DNA of 56,738 nt. It comes from Clostridium polynesiense. Its GTDB lineage: Bacteria; Bacillota; Clostridia; Clostridiales; Clostridiaceae. Positions 18,398 through 26,147 of this stretch are shown here, one piece after another. Position 1 is the first letter of the stretch. Each line of letters begins with the position of its first letter. The position numbers and the translations under genes are program-made. The stretch covers positions 1 to 56,738 of the forward strand of contig NZ_CCXI01000083.1 in NCBI RefSeq assembly GCF_000820705.1, written 5' to 3'. The notes under the pieces are model-generated. The model saw only the letters and a program-made list of their open reading frames with translations. It was not told the origin of the DNA and did no database searches.

Positions 18398-19037
18398 TTT
18401 TGCTGTATTTCTCTCCGCTTACCTCAGAAACCTTAATGAGAAATTTATTTATATCATCTATTACCTGCTTTCTCTGACTTTCAGTGAGCTTCCCCCTGCC
18501 AAGTCTGTCGCTTACTGTGAGAAGGGCCAGCTCTTCAACCTCTACCTCTTCTATCATAGTTTCTATGTCAGCAAAAGGAAGGCTCTTAATTACAAAAAGG
18601 GCCTGCATATGCCATCTAGCCATCTTAGAAATTTTCAGAGCTAAATCTTTATTCTCAAATCCCAGCTCCTGAAAGAATTCCATAACCATTTTCTCTCCAA
18701 CTTTATCATGATCATAAGATGTCCATCTTCCTTTTCTTTTTTTAGTGGTTGGAGTTTTACCTATATCGTGAAGAAGAGAAGACCACATGAGCACCCTCAT
18801 ATTTTTTGACAGCTTTCTCTTTTTTGCCGCTTCATCCACTACCATCATTATATGATTGAAAACACTGCCTTCAGGATGATGTTTAGGCTCTTGAGGAATT
18901 TCTTTTAAATCCGTAATCATATTATAGGGATTTATATCTATTTTATTATTTTCTAGAAATCTTTTTAAAAATAAAGAGGGTCTCTCGTCTTCCAGTAAAT
19001 GCTTTTCTATTTCCATAAAAATTTCTTTTTTATCCAT
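18387..19037 (-). CDS. HD-domain phosphohydrolase
   Basis: A 216-residue protein with a complete HD metal-binding signature: HHPEGSVFNHIMMVV supplies the first His, SSLLHDIGKTPTT the HD pair, YDHDKVG a later His-Asp. This is the type found in CCA-adding enzymes and (p)ppGpp- or nucleotide-phosphate-cleaving proteins, but the substrate cannot be told from sequence. The longer frame starts six codons earlier, but that would place the GGAGG site inside the gene; ATG at 19035-19037 is better. Its tail overlaps the convergent SigI/RsgI fusion gene by 11 bp, so no terminator separates them. Confidence 0.85.
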   Translation of the reverse strand: MDKKEIFMEIEKHLLEDERPSLFLKRFLENNKIDINPYNMITDLKEIPQEPKHHPEGSVFNHIMMVVDEAAKKRKLSKNMRVLMWSSLLHDIGKTPTTKKRKGRWTSYDHDKVGEKMVMEFFQELGFENKDLALKISKMARWHMQALFVIKSLPFADIETMIEEVEVEELALLTVSDRLGRGKLTESQRKQVIDDINKFLIKVSEVSGEKYSKINY

Positions 19038-19141
19038 AGCTCCTCCTTTTTTCATTAGTATATAACATAGTATAGCTTAAATTTAAAGAAATAATTTATA
19101 ACTTTTTTATAAACAATCCTATGTTTTTTTATTTGTTTATA

Positions 19142-19169
19142 TTGATTTATGCTCATAACATGCTAAAAT
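19142..19169 (+). promoter_or_regulatory. SigA-type promoter of the ECF S-component gene
   Basis: TTGATT (19142-19147), 16-bp spacer, TAAAAT (19164-19169). It predicts a leader of about 88 nt before the start codon. Confidence 0.55.
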
Positions 19170-19175
19170 TACATT

Positions 19176-19258
19176 GTCGGTATTCTTATGAAACCGAACA
19201 TTATTAATTTTCCAAGGTTAGCCCGAATTATATCCTTTTGGAATAAGAACGGAGGTTT
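19176..19258 (+). promoter_or_regulatory. Structured leader upstream of the ECF S-component gene
   Basis: The predicted 5' leader holds two hairpins. The first is CGGT-a-TTC / GAAACCG near 19178-19197. The second is TTCCAAGG / CCTTTTGGAA near 19210-19243, with a loop containing TTAGCCCGAA. The Shine-Dalgarno site follows directly. Leaders of vitamin transporter genes are often riboswitches, but this matches none that I can name. Confidence 0.3.
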
Positions 19259-19263
19259 TATTA

Positions 19264-19854
19264 ATGGAACGTGAATTTAAAGGTTCATCTCGTCTAAGTA
19301 CAAGACAGATGGCAGTAGTGGGCATGCTATCTGGAATCACATTTTTTATGGGACTTACAAGGCTGGGTTTTATCCCATTACCTACTGGAGTAAATGCTAC
19401 AATAATGCATCTCCCTGTAATTATAGGTACTATAATTGAGGGCCCTTTAGTTGGCAGCATTATTGGACTTGCATTTGGATTATTCAGTATGTATCAGGCT
19501 TTTACCGCTCCCAGCTTATTATCCTTTTGGTTTTGGAATCCTATTATAGCTTTGGTTCCAAGAGTGTTAATAGTCTTATCTACCTATTATGTCTACAAGC
19601 TCTTTAAGGGAAGGTATAAATCCTTCAGTATTGGTGCTGCTTCCGTAGCAGGAACTCTGACAAATACCATTGGAGTTTTACTTCTCTCATATTTCTTTTA
19701 TTTTGAAAAAATAGCAGAAGTAACTAATACATCCGCATCAGCTGTGCCTAAATTTATGCTGACAATAGCCTTAACTAATGGCATTCCGGAAGCTGCTATA
19801 TCTGCACTTATCAGTATTCCTGTAGTGTTAGCGCTTTTAAAGATTAGAAGATAG
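19264..19854 (+). CDS. ECF transporter substrate-binding (S) component
   Basis: Membrane protein of 196 residues with about six helices that captures a vitamin-like substrate for a shared ECF energy module. The pattern (LPVIIGTIIEGPLVGSIIG, then FWNPIIALVPRVLI and a small-residue-rich last helix) fits the PF12822-type S components, which include pantothenate carriers. Substrate is unresolved. The ecfA and ecfT genes are not in this window, so it is a group II, stand-alone S gene. GGAGG precedes the ATG. A P1-family peptidase gene follows in the same direction after a hairpin. Confidence 0.85.
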   Translation: MEREFKGSSRLSTRQMAVVGMLSGITFFMGLTRLGFIPLPTGVNATIMHLPVIIGTIIEGPLVGSIIGLAFGLFSMYQAFTAPSLLSFWFWNPIIALVPRVLIVLSTYYVYKLFKGRYKSFSIGAASVAGTLTNTIGVLLLSYFFYFEKIAEVTNTSASAVPKFMLTIALTNGIPEAAISALISIPVVLALLKIRR

Positions 19855-19859
19855 TAATT

Positions 19860-19889
19860 TTCCCAGTTTAGTTTTCTACTAAACTGGGA
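19860..19889 (+). terminator. Hairpin between the S-component gene and the P1 peptidase gene
   Basis: An 11-bp perfect stem CCCAGTTTAGT / ACTAAACTGGG with a short loop. The following ATATTTAG is a poor U-tract, so it may act as a weak terminator or RNA-processing site and not fully separate the two genes. Confidence 0.55.
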
Positions 19890-19914
19890 TATTTAGTATA
19901 AAGGAGTGTTTATA

Positions 19915-20888
19915 ATGAAAGAAATAAAATTATGTGATATTGAAGGTATACAAATAGGACATATGGAAAATTATGAGTCCGGTACTGGATGTTCCGTTAT
20001 AATCTGCAGAGAAGGCGCCTCCGGAGGAGTAGACGTAAGAGGAGGTGCGCCTGGAACCAGAGAAACAGATCTTTTAAATCCTGTTGAGCTTGTTCAAAAA
20101 GTTAATGCGGTAGTTCTGTCCGGTGGTAGTGCTTTCGGGCTTGATGCATCTTCAGGAGTTATGAAATACCTGGAAGAAAAAATTCAGGTTTTGATGTTGG
20201 TATTGGAAAGGTACCTATTGTTTGTCAGGCTGTACTCTTTGATCTTACTGCAGGAGATCCCAGCATAAGACCTGATGCTGCTATGGGTTATGAAGCCTGT
20301 ATTAATTCAGAAAAATCCACTGAGGATAAAAACGGAAATCATGGTGCTGGAACCGGTGCTACAGTAGGAAAAATCCTAGGTCCAGAACATGCCATGAAAG
20401 GCGGTTTAGGCTCTTATTGTATACAGGTAGGCAGCCTTAAAGTCGGTGCATTGGTGGCGGTAAACTGCTTAGGAGATGTGGTGAGCTCCCATGGGGGAAA
20501 TATTTTAGCAGGAGCTTTAAATGAAGATTTAAGCGGATTTTTAAACACTGAAGAATACATGATAAAAGCATATGAAAAAATTCAAAAGGCTTTCAAAGGA
20601 AACACCACCATCGGTGCCATAATAACCAATGCAGAAATCAACAAAGCAGAAGCCAATAAGATAGCTTCTATGGCACACAACGGATTTGCAAGAGCCATCA
20701 GACCTGTTCATACTATGTTGGACGGAGATACTATATTTACTATGGGCACCAATAAAGTAAAATCAGATATTAATGTTGTTGGAATGCTTGCAGCAAGGGT
20801 TATGGAAAAAGCTATAATAAATGCTGTTACTTCCGCAGATAGCCTATATGGATTTAAATCCTTTAAAGATTTAAAAAATAAAAAATAA
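19915..20888 (+). pseudogene. P1-family (S58, DmpA-like) peptidase, interrupted by a -1 frameshift
   Basis: The first part (19915 to about 20182) encodes MKEIKLCDIEGIQIGHMENY through the conserved VRGGAPGTRETDLL and LSGGSAFGLD. The second continues in another frame with FDVGIGKVPIV, RPDAAMGYEAC and GNTTIGAIITNA, the likely self-cleavage and nucleophile region. Adding one A to the A6 run at 20177-20182 would restore a family-like protein of about 324 residues. The rest of the sequence is well conserved, so this may be a sequencing error or a very recent mutation. The family cleaves N-terminal, often beta-amino, residues. Confidence 0.85.
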
Positions 20889-21027
20889 ATTTATTCATGG
20901 ATTGATTTACTTTATTATAGCCTTATTTCCTCCCCTGCTAAAAAAATTATAGTTTATTTATATTATTATGGTACAAAATATTAGTACAGTATCAACCAAC
21001 TATAGTTTATCAAAAGGAGGAAGTAAA

Positions 21028-21210
21028 ATGACAAATTCTAAATTAGTTCCTGAAGCTAAGAATGGCTTAAATAAGTTTAAACAAGAAGTAGCTAATGAGA
21101 TGGGAGTACCATTTAAAGACTATAATGGTGAACTTACCTCCAAACAATGCGGCAGTGTCGGCGGAGAAATGGTTAAAAGAATGGTTCATCAATACGAAAG
21201 TAAATTATAA
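21028..21210 (+). CDS. Small acid-soluble spore protein, alpha/beta type
   Basis: A 60-residue DNA-binding protein that coats spore DNA. The family motif GSVGGEMVKRMVHQYE is at the C-terminal side and the protease-cleavage region is near FKQEVANEMGVP. One Cys occurs within TSKQCGSVGG, where many members have Arg-Ala or Arg-Asn. AAAAGGAGG precedes the ATG; the longer frame from 20968 has no such site. Expression in the forespore under SigG is expected from the family, although I could not assign a clear SigG promoter. It marks the organism as a spore former. Confidence 0.93.
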   Translation: MTNSKLVPEAKNGLNKFKQEVANEMGVPFKDYNGELTSKQCGSVGGEMVKRMVHQYESKL

Positions 21211-21215
21211 TATAT

Positions 21216-21245
21216 AAAAAAGGTGCTTCTACAAGCACCTTTTAT
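21216..21245. terminator. Bidirectional terminator between the SASP gene and the HTH-TPR genes
   Basis: The stem AAAAGGTGCTT / AAGCACCTTTT with a 4-nt loop is flanked by TTTTATTTT on the plus side and TTTTTTATATATT on the minus side. Confidence 0.88.
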
Positions 21246-21246
21246 T

Positions 21247-22506
21247 TTACATCTTTTTTTCTTCTGAAAGAGCAAGCATAAAGTATTTTAATGCATCCTT
21301 TGATTCTCCAAGTTCATAATACATTGATCCCATATCTAAATATCTCTTATACCTTTCTTCCTTTCCGCCAAATTTCAGCAAGGCATCCAGTGAAAGATTC
21401 ATATACATTTCAGATTGGGAGTATCGCCCTTTCCTTTGAAGAAGAACGGACTTATAATAATAAGCTTTTTCTATAAATTTGATATCATTAGTCTTTATCG
21501 CCTTATCTAATGCTGTTTCTCCAAGGTTTTCAGCATACTCGTAGCAATTATTCTCAACCAATGTCTCTATACAGCTTATTAAGTATTTAACATAAGTCTT
21601 ATCAGCCTCTTCTGGAATAAGCTTCAAGGCTTCTGTGATGTAATTCAAAGCAGTTTCCTTCTCACCACTTTTAAATACAGCATCAGCAAGTCTTAAATAT
21701 AATCTTGCTTTTCCTTTATCGTTATTCTTAAGTAATTGCAACGCCTTGTCTTCATATTCCTTATACCTGTCATCATTACAGGCAGCATACAGCGCTGCAA
21801 GCATCTCATAAACTTCACCTTTTTTCTCATCGGTTCCAAGATAATTTATTAGATTAAGATTATCTTTTATTAACTCCATAGCTTCATCATACCTTTTCAG
21901 CATTATATAGGAAGAAGCAACATTATAGGTAGCCTCCGCAAGCTGGGTCTTATCCTCAGAAGCTTCATCACTTAAGTGCTTTCTAACCTTTTCATAATAT
22001 ATAAGTGCTTCTGAATACTCTTCATTTGCAAAAAAATATTTTGCTGCATCTAAACTATAAACAAGAACTCTGTCCTCCGACCAAGCTTTTTGAAGAAAAT
22101 AGTGATACTGTGAAATATTTACCTGAATACTATCATAGTTTTCTATATCAAGATAATATATAAAAAGCAAATGCATAAGTTCAAAGGCTTTATCGTAATA
22201 TTTATATTCTGTGGCATAATCTAAAGAGTATAGTATATCTTTTTCCAGCTGTTCGTCTCTTTTAGTGTTTTTTAATCTTTCTATATTGCTTTCTATCTGA
22301 TCTTTAACATCCTGTTTAAGATAATCTATATCCAGCTGAAGCTTTTTAGAAACCTCTTCCAATATCCAGTCTTCCGCTTTTACCTTTCCATTTTCTATAC
22401 AGCTCATTTTGGATATAGATATTTTCTCATCACATAATTCCTTTAAAGTAATACCCTTATATATCCTTGCTCTCTTTATCTTTTCCCCTGTTGATAATAT
22501 CTCCAT
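21247..22506 (-). CDS. HTH-TPR transcriptional regulator (second of a tandem pair)
   Basis: An N-terminal XRE-type helix-turn-helix (about residues 4-58: TGEKIKRARIYKGITLKEL...ISKMSCIENGK) is followed by roughly nine TPR-like helical repeats to residue 419. This layout is shared by peptide-sensing regulators of the RRNPP type and by many orphan clostridial regulators. The frame could begin three codons earlier at a GTG, but that overlaps the AGGTG ribosome site; ATG at 22504-22506 makes the start MEILSTGEKIKR, parallel to its upstream paralogue. It lies about 19 bp after that paralogue, so the two are co-transcribed. No signal-peptide gene is visible beside it. Confidence 0.85.
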   Translation of the reverse strand: MEILSTGEKIKRARIYKGITLKELCDEKISISKMSCIENGKVKAEDWILEEVSKKLQLDIDYLKQDVKDQIESNIERLKNTKRDEQLEKDILYSLDYATEYKYYDKAFELMHLLFIYYLDIENYDSIQVNISQYHYFLQKAWSEDRVLVYSLDAAKYFFANEEYSEALIYYEKVRKHLSDEASEDKTQLAEATYNVASSYIMLKRYDEAMELIKDNLNLINYLGTDEKKGEVYEMLAALYAACNDDRYKEYEDKALQLLKNNDKGKARLYLRLADAVFKSGEKETALNYITEALKLIPEEADKTYVKYLISCIETLVENNCYEYAENLGETALDKAIKTNDIKFIEKAYYYKSVLLQRKGRYSQSEMYMNLSLDALLKFGGKEERYKRYLDMGSMYYELGESKDALKYFMLALSEEKKM

Positions 22507-22525
22507 AACGTTCACCTATTTCAAT

Positions 22526-23827
22526 CTATTTTCTTAATATTCCGGTCTTTTTAAATAAATTAACACCTTCATCAAGGAATTTTGCCGCCTCAGTGTCATT
22601 CTTTCTATCCATATAAAATTTACCAAGCATAATGGCAATCTCAGCAGCGTCTTTGTAATAATCCATGCTTTTTGCATAGTTAAAGGCTATGTGAAGGATG
22701 CTTTCCGCCTCAGAAGTATCGTCTTTTAAAAGGCTTATCCTGTATTTAAGCATATAGTATTCAATCATATCAGATACTTTATTATCTTCTATATTTTCTA
22801 AAATTTCATCCAGTATCTTGTTGCAATTTTTTATATCTTTTAATTTTATGTAGTTTTCGCAGATGTTTATTAATGTTTCTATAAGTTTACTATCTTTATT
22901 TTTCTTTCTTAATTCTATCGCTTTTTCATAGTGAGTAAAGGATTCTTCAATATTGTCAAATTCATAGAACAACTTTCCTAAACTGTTTTCTATATTAGAC
23001 ATCTTGTCCATGTCCTCTAACTCTTTATATACTTCTAAAGCTTTTGTGGAGTAATCTATAGCTAAATCCAGTTCTCCTTTCCTGCTTATCTCTTCAGAAA
23101 TCAGGAGTAAGGATTTTGCGTATTCTTTACGATTACCGATTTGCATAAACTTTTGTTTTGCTAAATAAGAATAGTTTATGGCTTTATCCAAATTATCAAG
23201 TTTAAAAAATGTATTTGCTATATAAAAATAAATTTTGCCCAGCAAAAAGTCATTACCTATATTATTGTCGATAAAGACTTTTTCCGCCTGCTGAAGATAA
23301 CTGTTAGAAGAATGATAAGCTTTAAGCATATAGGTAATCTTTGCAAGATGAAGAAATGTTTCTATTATTTCTTCATTTTTATTATTTTTAATAAATATTA
23401 CATTGGCAGATAAAAAAAACTGCTGTGCCAATGCATAATCACCCTTTGACATATAAATTTCTGCTCTTAAAAATAGATTTCTTGCTTTTCTATATTCTAA
23501 ATCATATTTTTCTGCATAATACAATGCAGTTTCTATTTTCTTTTCTGCAGCAATTAAATCACCGCTGTTTATATATCCTTCCGCTATCTGCTCATAGAAA
23601 GTACATATCTTTTCTGCCTGGCTTTCTTCAGATTCCATTAAATACTCCACAGTGGTTTTTAGAGCCTCAGCCAAATACTCTAAAAGATCCATGGAAGGAT
23701 TTGATTTTCCAGATTCTACAAGGCTTATCTGCCCGGGGGTTATTCTTTCACCAGCTAAATCTTTAAGCGTCATATTTAGTTCTTTTCTTTTACGTTTAAT
23801 TTTTTCTCCTAAGGACAAAATTTCCAT
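22526..23827 (-). CDS. HTH-TPR transcriptional regulator (first of a tandem pair)
   Basis: Paralogue of the downstream gene. The XRE-type HTH is clear (SLGEKIKRKRKELNMTLKDL...ITPGQISLVESGKSNPS, residues 5-47), followed by TPR repeats to residue 433. Its HTH recognition helix is closer to consensus than that of the second copy, which suggests DNA binding by this one and possibly a modified role for the other. Start ATG follows AGGAAG with 8-bp spacing. Together the two could form homo- or heterodimers. Targets and ligand are unknown. Confidence 0.87.
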   Translation of the reverse strand: MEILSLGEKIKRKRKELNMTLKDLAGERITPGQISLVESGKSNPSMDLLEYLAEALKTTVEYLMESEESQAEKICTFYEQIAEGYINSGDLIAAEKKIETALYYAEKYDLEYRKARNLFLRAEIYMSKGDYALAQQFFLSANVIFIKNNKNEEIIETFLHLAKITYMLKAYHSSNSYLQQAEKVFIDNNIGNDFLLGKIYFYIANTFFKLDNLDKAINYSYLAKQKFMQIGNRKEYAKSLLLISEEISRKGELDLAIDYSTKALEVYKELEDMDKMSNIENSLGKLFYEFDNIEESFTHYEKAIELRKKNKDSKLIETLINICENYIKLKDIKNCNKILDEILENIEDNKVSDMIEYYMLKYRISLLKDDTSEAESILHIAFNYAKSMDYYKDAAEIAIMLGKFYMDRKNDTEAAKFLDEGVNLFKKTGILRK

Positions 23828-23982
23828 AAGCCACTCTTCCTTTACACCTATATAAGTATTAATAAAATTAATATAATTGTTACATTTTTTTACTATATTA
23901 TAACATATTTTTTACTTAAAGAACAATTTTAAATTATTTTATAGGAAAATTTAAAATAATTAAAAAGCTATTTCCTAAACAA

Positions 23983-24016
23983 TAAAAAAAGAAGTCAGGC
24001 TTAAACCTGACTTAAG
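23983..24016 (-). terminator. Terminator after the YtxH-like gene
   Basis: The stem AAGTCAGG / CCTGACTT (23992-24013) is followed on the minus strand by CTTTTTTTATTG. Confidence 0.87.
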
Positions 24017-24022
24017 AAAACT

Positions 24023-24196
24023 TCATCGCATCCAGTGCATCATATCATCGTATGTATCCCCCATAGTACTCATCATTCTCTTTCCAGCTTTTCTTATCAT
24101 CCTTTGGGTTCTTCTATCCATTTGAGAAAGGATAACTGTACCTAAAGCTGCTCCAACTAAAGCACCTGCAGTCATTCCTGATATAAATCTACCCAT
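24023..24196 (-). CDS. Small YtxH-like membrane protein, 57 residues
   Basis: The frame starts MGRFISGMTAGALVGAALGT, a Gly/Ala-rich membrane or glycine-zipper segment typical of YtxH-type proteins. A basic, Met-rich amphipathic helix (DRRTQRMIRKAGKRMM) and a short tail rich in Met, Asp and Trp follow. AAGGAGTG precedes the ATG, and a strong terminator follows the stop, so it is a real single-gene unit. Family members are often induced by general stress; the biochemical role is unknown. Confidence 0.75.
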   Translation of the reverse strand: MGRFISGMTAGALVGAALGTVILSQMDRRTQRMIRKAGKRMMSTMGDTYDDMMHWMR

Positions 24197-24280
24197 TTAC
24201 ATCACTCCTTATTATAAATGTCCTTATATCATTAGAATATACAGTCTTTCTATATTTAAACCATGTAATTATTGGTTTTA

Positions 24281-24898
24281 CTAGTCATCTAAAGCAGCTT
24301 TTGCAAGTTTGTCTGCCAAGTCGTTGAACTTATCTCCTGAATGTCCTTTTACTTTTATAAATTTTATTTTTATTTCTTTCATTTTTTCCTGCATAAATAA
24401 ATGATAGTTTTCAGTAATTTTATTATTCCTCTTCCATGTTCCTAAAGCCCAGCTTTCTATACCCTGATAGTCAAAGTATATAGCAATATCTTTATAATCA
24501 TTATTAATTGCAAAATCTACGGCCTTCATAGCTCCTAAAACCTCCCCAGCCACATTTCTAAGAGCAACAGCCTCTTGGTCTTCACCTTTTCCTTTATCCT
24601 TAAAAATCACTTCGCTGCACTTTACAGCAGCTAACCCATAGGAAAACTGTTTTTTATTATGATTATAGCTGCCATCTACATAAATTTTTAAAATTGAATC
24701 TGACTCATCAGCACATCCTGATAAATCCTTTCCGCTGCCGCTGTGAAGCTTTAAATAATTTTCAGCTTCCACCAATGCGCCGAAACTTTTATACACTGCT
24801 CCCTTAAATCCTATTACATCTGCTTTGCATTCATCCCAGCTCGTATATATATTAGATTCTCCGCTTCTGCCTTTTGCTACAGCATAATACTTAGCCAT
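24281..24898 (-). CDS. rnhA: Ribonuclease HI with N-terminal hybrid-binding domain
   Basis: Degrades the RNA strand of RNA-DNA hybrids. The N-terminal domain (about 1-46, YYAVAKGRSGESNIYTSWDE) is the caulimovirus-type hybrid-binding domain found in eukaryotic and many Firmicute RNases H. The catalytic domain shows the four acidic residues: Asp in IYVDGSYN, Glu in GEVLGAM, Asp in IYFDYQG and Asp in NDLADKLAK. The longer frame starts two codons earlier, but its ATG is only 1-2 bp from AGGAG; the ATG at 24896-24898 has 7-bp spacing and gives the common MAKYYAV start. It sits about 12 bp after the DUF1232 gene. Confidence 0.95.
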   Translation of the reverse strand: MAKYYAVAKGRSGESNIYTSWDECKADVIGFKGAVYKSFGALVEAENYLKLHSGSGKDLSGCADESDSILKIYVDGSYNHNKKQFSYGLAAVKCSEVIFKDKGKGEDQEAVALRNVAGEVLGAMKAVDFAINNDYKDIAIYFDYQGIESWALGTWKRNNKITENYHLFMQEKMKEIKIKFIKVKGHSGDKFNDLADKLAKAALDD

Positions 24899-24910
24899 TT
24901 CCATTCTCCT

Positions 24911-25918
24911 TTAAACAGTAATCATTTCCTCCATAAAGTTATATACCTTATCAATTTTCCCCCCTGTTGTAAAATTCTTAATATACATAAGTGCTGTCTC
25001 CACTACCTTTAAAACGTCATTATCTCCTTCCCAGTTGGATAAAATTATATCCTTAGGCACCTCTTCAATAACTCTTGTAAGACCAAATACTGCAACGCCT
25101 AAATCATCCAACTTTCCAATGAAAGGGATTTTATCAGGTATTATTTCTAAAGGCAAAGCAATATAGGATGCACAAATACCTAATGTGATTTTTGTTTTAA
25201 GTTTCACTCTTCTATCCTTAAATAACCTGATTAAAAGAGCGAGAATATCTGGAACTATAAAAGCAAAGTCACTGTACTTCTCATATTTTACAGGTATTTT
25301 TTCCGCCACGGATTTTCTAATATCTGAATAGTAGTCTTCTACTTTTTCTACTTCTCCATTATATTCCTCTTCTATTTTATCTATATTATCTTCCACAGTT
25401 GAATCTATATTATTCTCATTTATACTTTCTTTTATCTCAGAAGAAGCCATTTCCTTTAAAGGGAATATTTTATCTATAGATATGCTGATATCTTCTAAGC
25501 CTACCTTTACAACACCACTTTGTAAATTTAAATCTCCAATGTTTAAAGAAATAAAAGGCACCTTTTCTAATAGCTTGTCCAGTTCCAGTACAATATTATT
25601 GTCTTCAAATCTAATTCCCTCTTTATTTAATTTTTTTAAGGCAATCTTAGCAGCAATATTTCTTATAAAGGATAATATACCAAGCCTCCAAAGCTTAAAT
25701 GACTTAATCTTTAATTTAATAATTTTTCCCTTAGAATAAACCACTTGAGCATTAACATGAAAATTAAGTTTAATTATAGATTTATAGCTTCCTGATACAT
25801 AAATGCTTTCCTCTATTTTTACGGTTTTTATAATTAAATTATCTATTTTTACAAAGTCATTTATAATGCTTAAGATATCCATTTCAGTAAGCTTAGCTTC
25901 TACATTGCTTATGTGCAT
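24911..25918 (-). CDS. Protein with C-terminal DUF1232 domain
   Basis: 335 residues. The N-terminal part (1-150) is a beta-rich region with repeated long strands and no motif that I recognise. An acidic linker (about 158-195) follows. The DUF1232 region is about 210-285, where SYIALPLEIIPDKIPFIGKLDD matches the hallmark of that family; it includes one probable membrane-associated helix pair. Function of DUF1232 is not known. The gene precedes rnhA on the same strand with a short gap. The 229-bp interval upstream is shared with a divergent FtsH-like gene and holds promoters for both; nothing else is visible there. Confidence 0.75.
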   Translation of the reverse strand: MHISNVEAKLTEMDILSIINDFVKIDNLIIKTVKIEESIYVSGSYKSIIKLNFHVNAQVVYSKGKIIKLKIKSFKLWRLGILSFIRNIAAKIALKKLNKEGIRFEDNNIVLELDKLLEKVPFISLNIGDLNLQSGVVKVGLEDISISIDKIFPLKEMASSEIKESINENNIDSTVEDNIDKIEEEYNGEVEKVEDYYSDIRKSVAEKIPVKYEKYSDFAFIVPDILALLIRLFKDRRVKLKTKITLGICASYIALPLEIIPDKIPFIGKLDDLGVAVFGLTRVIEEVPKDIILSNWEGDNDVLKVVETALMYIKNFTTGGKIDKVYNFMEEMITV

Positions 25919-26147
25919 AGAGTATTCCCCCTTTATTAAATATAGGACTTTATAAGATTCTACATAATTTAGTATACATTATATATCTTCTATTATCTAT
26001 AATTCATATTATATAAATCTTCATAAAAGAATTCCATAACTTACATTGGTAAAAACTATGACTTTCATTAGACTTTAATCTTAAGCTTAATATAATATTT
26101 AATTGTAGATTATTAATAATCTCATATTATTAAGGGGGTATTTTACA

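Noticed and set aside
19218..19460. Minus-strand reading frame opposite the ECF S-component gene
   Set aside because: Product has no recognisable domain or ribosome site; the plus-strand gene is clearly real.
23828..23990. Search for a secreted signalling-peptide gene beside the HTH-TPR pair
   Set aside because: No short frame with a ribosome site and signal-like sequence was found on either strand.
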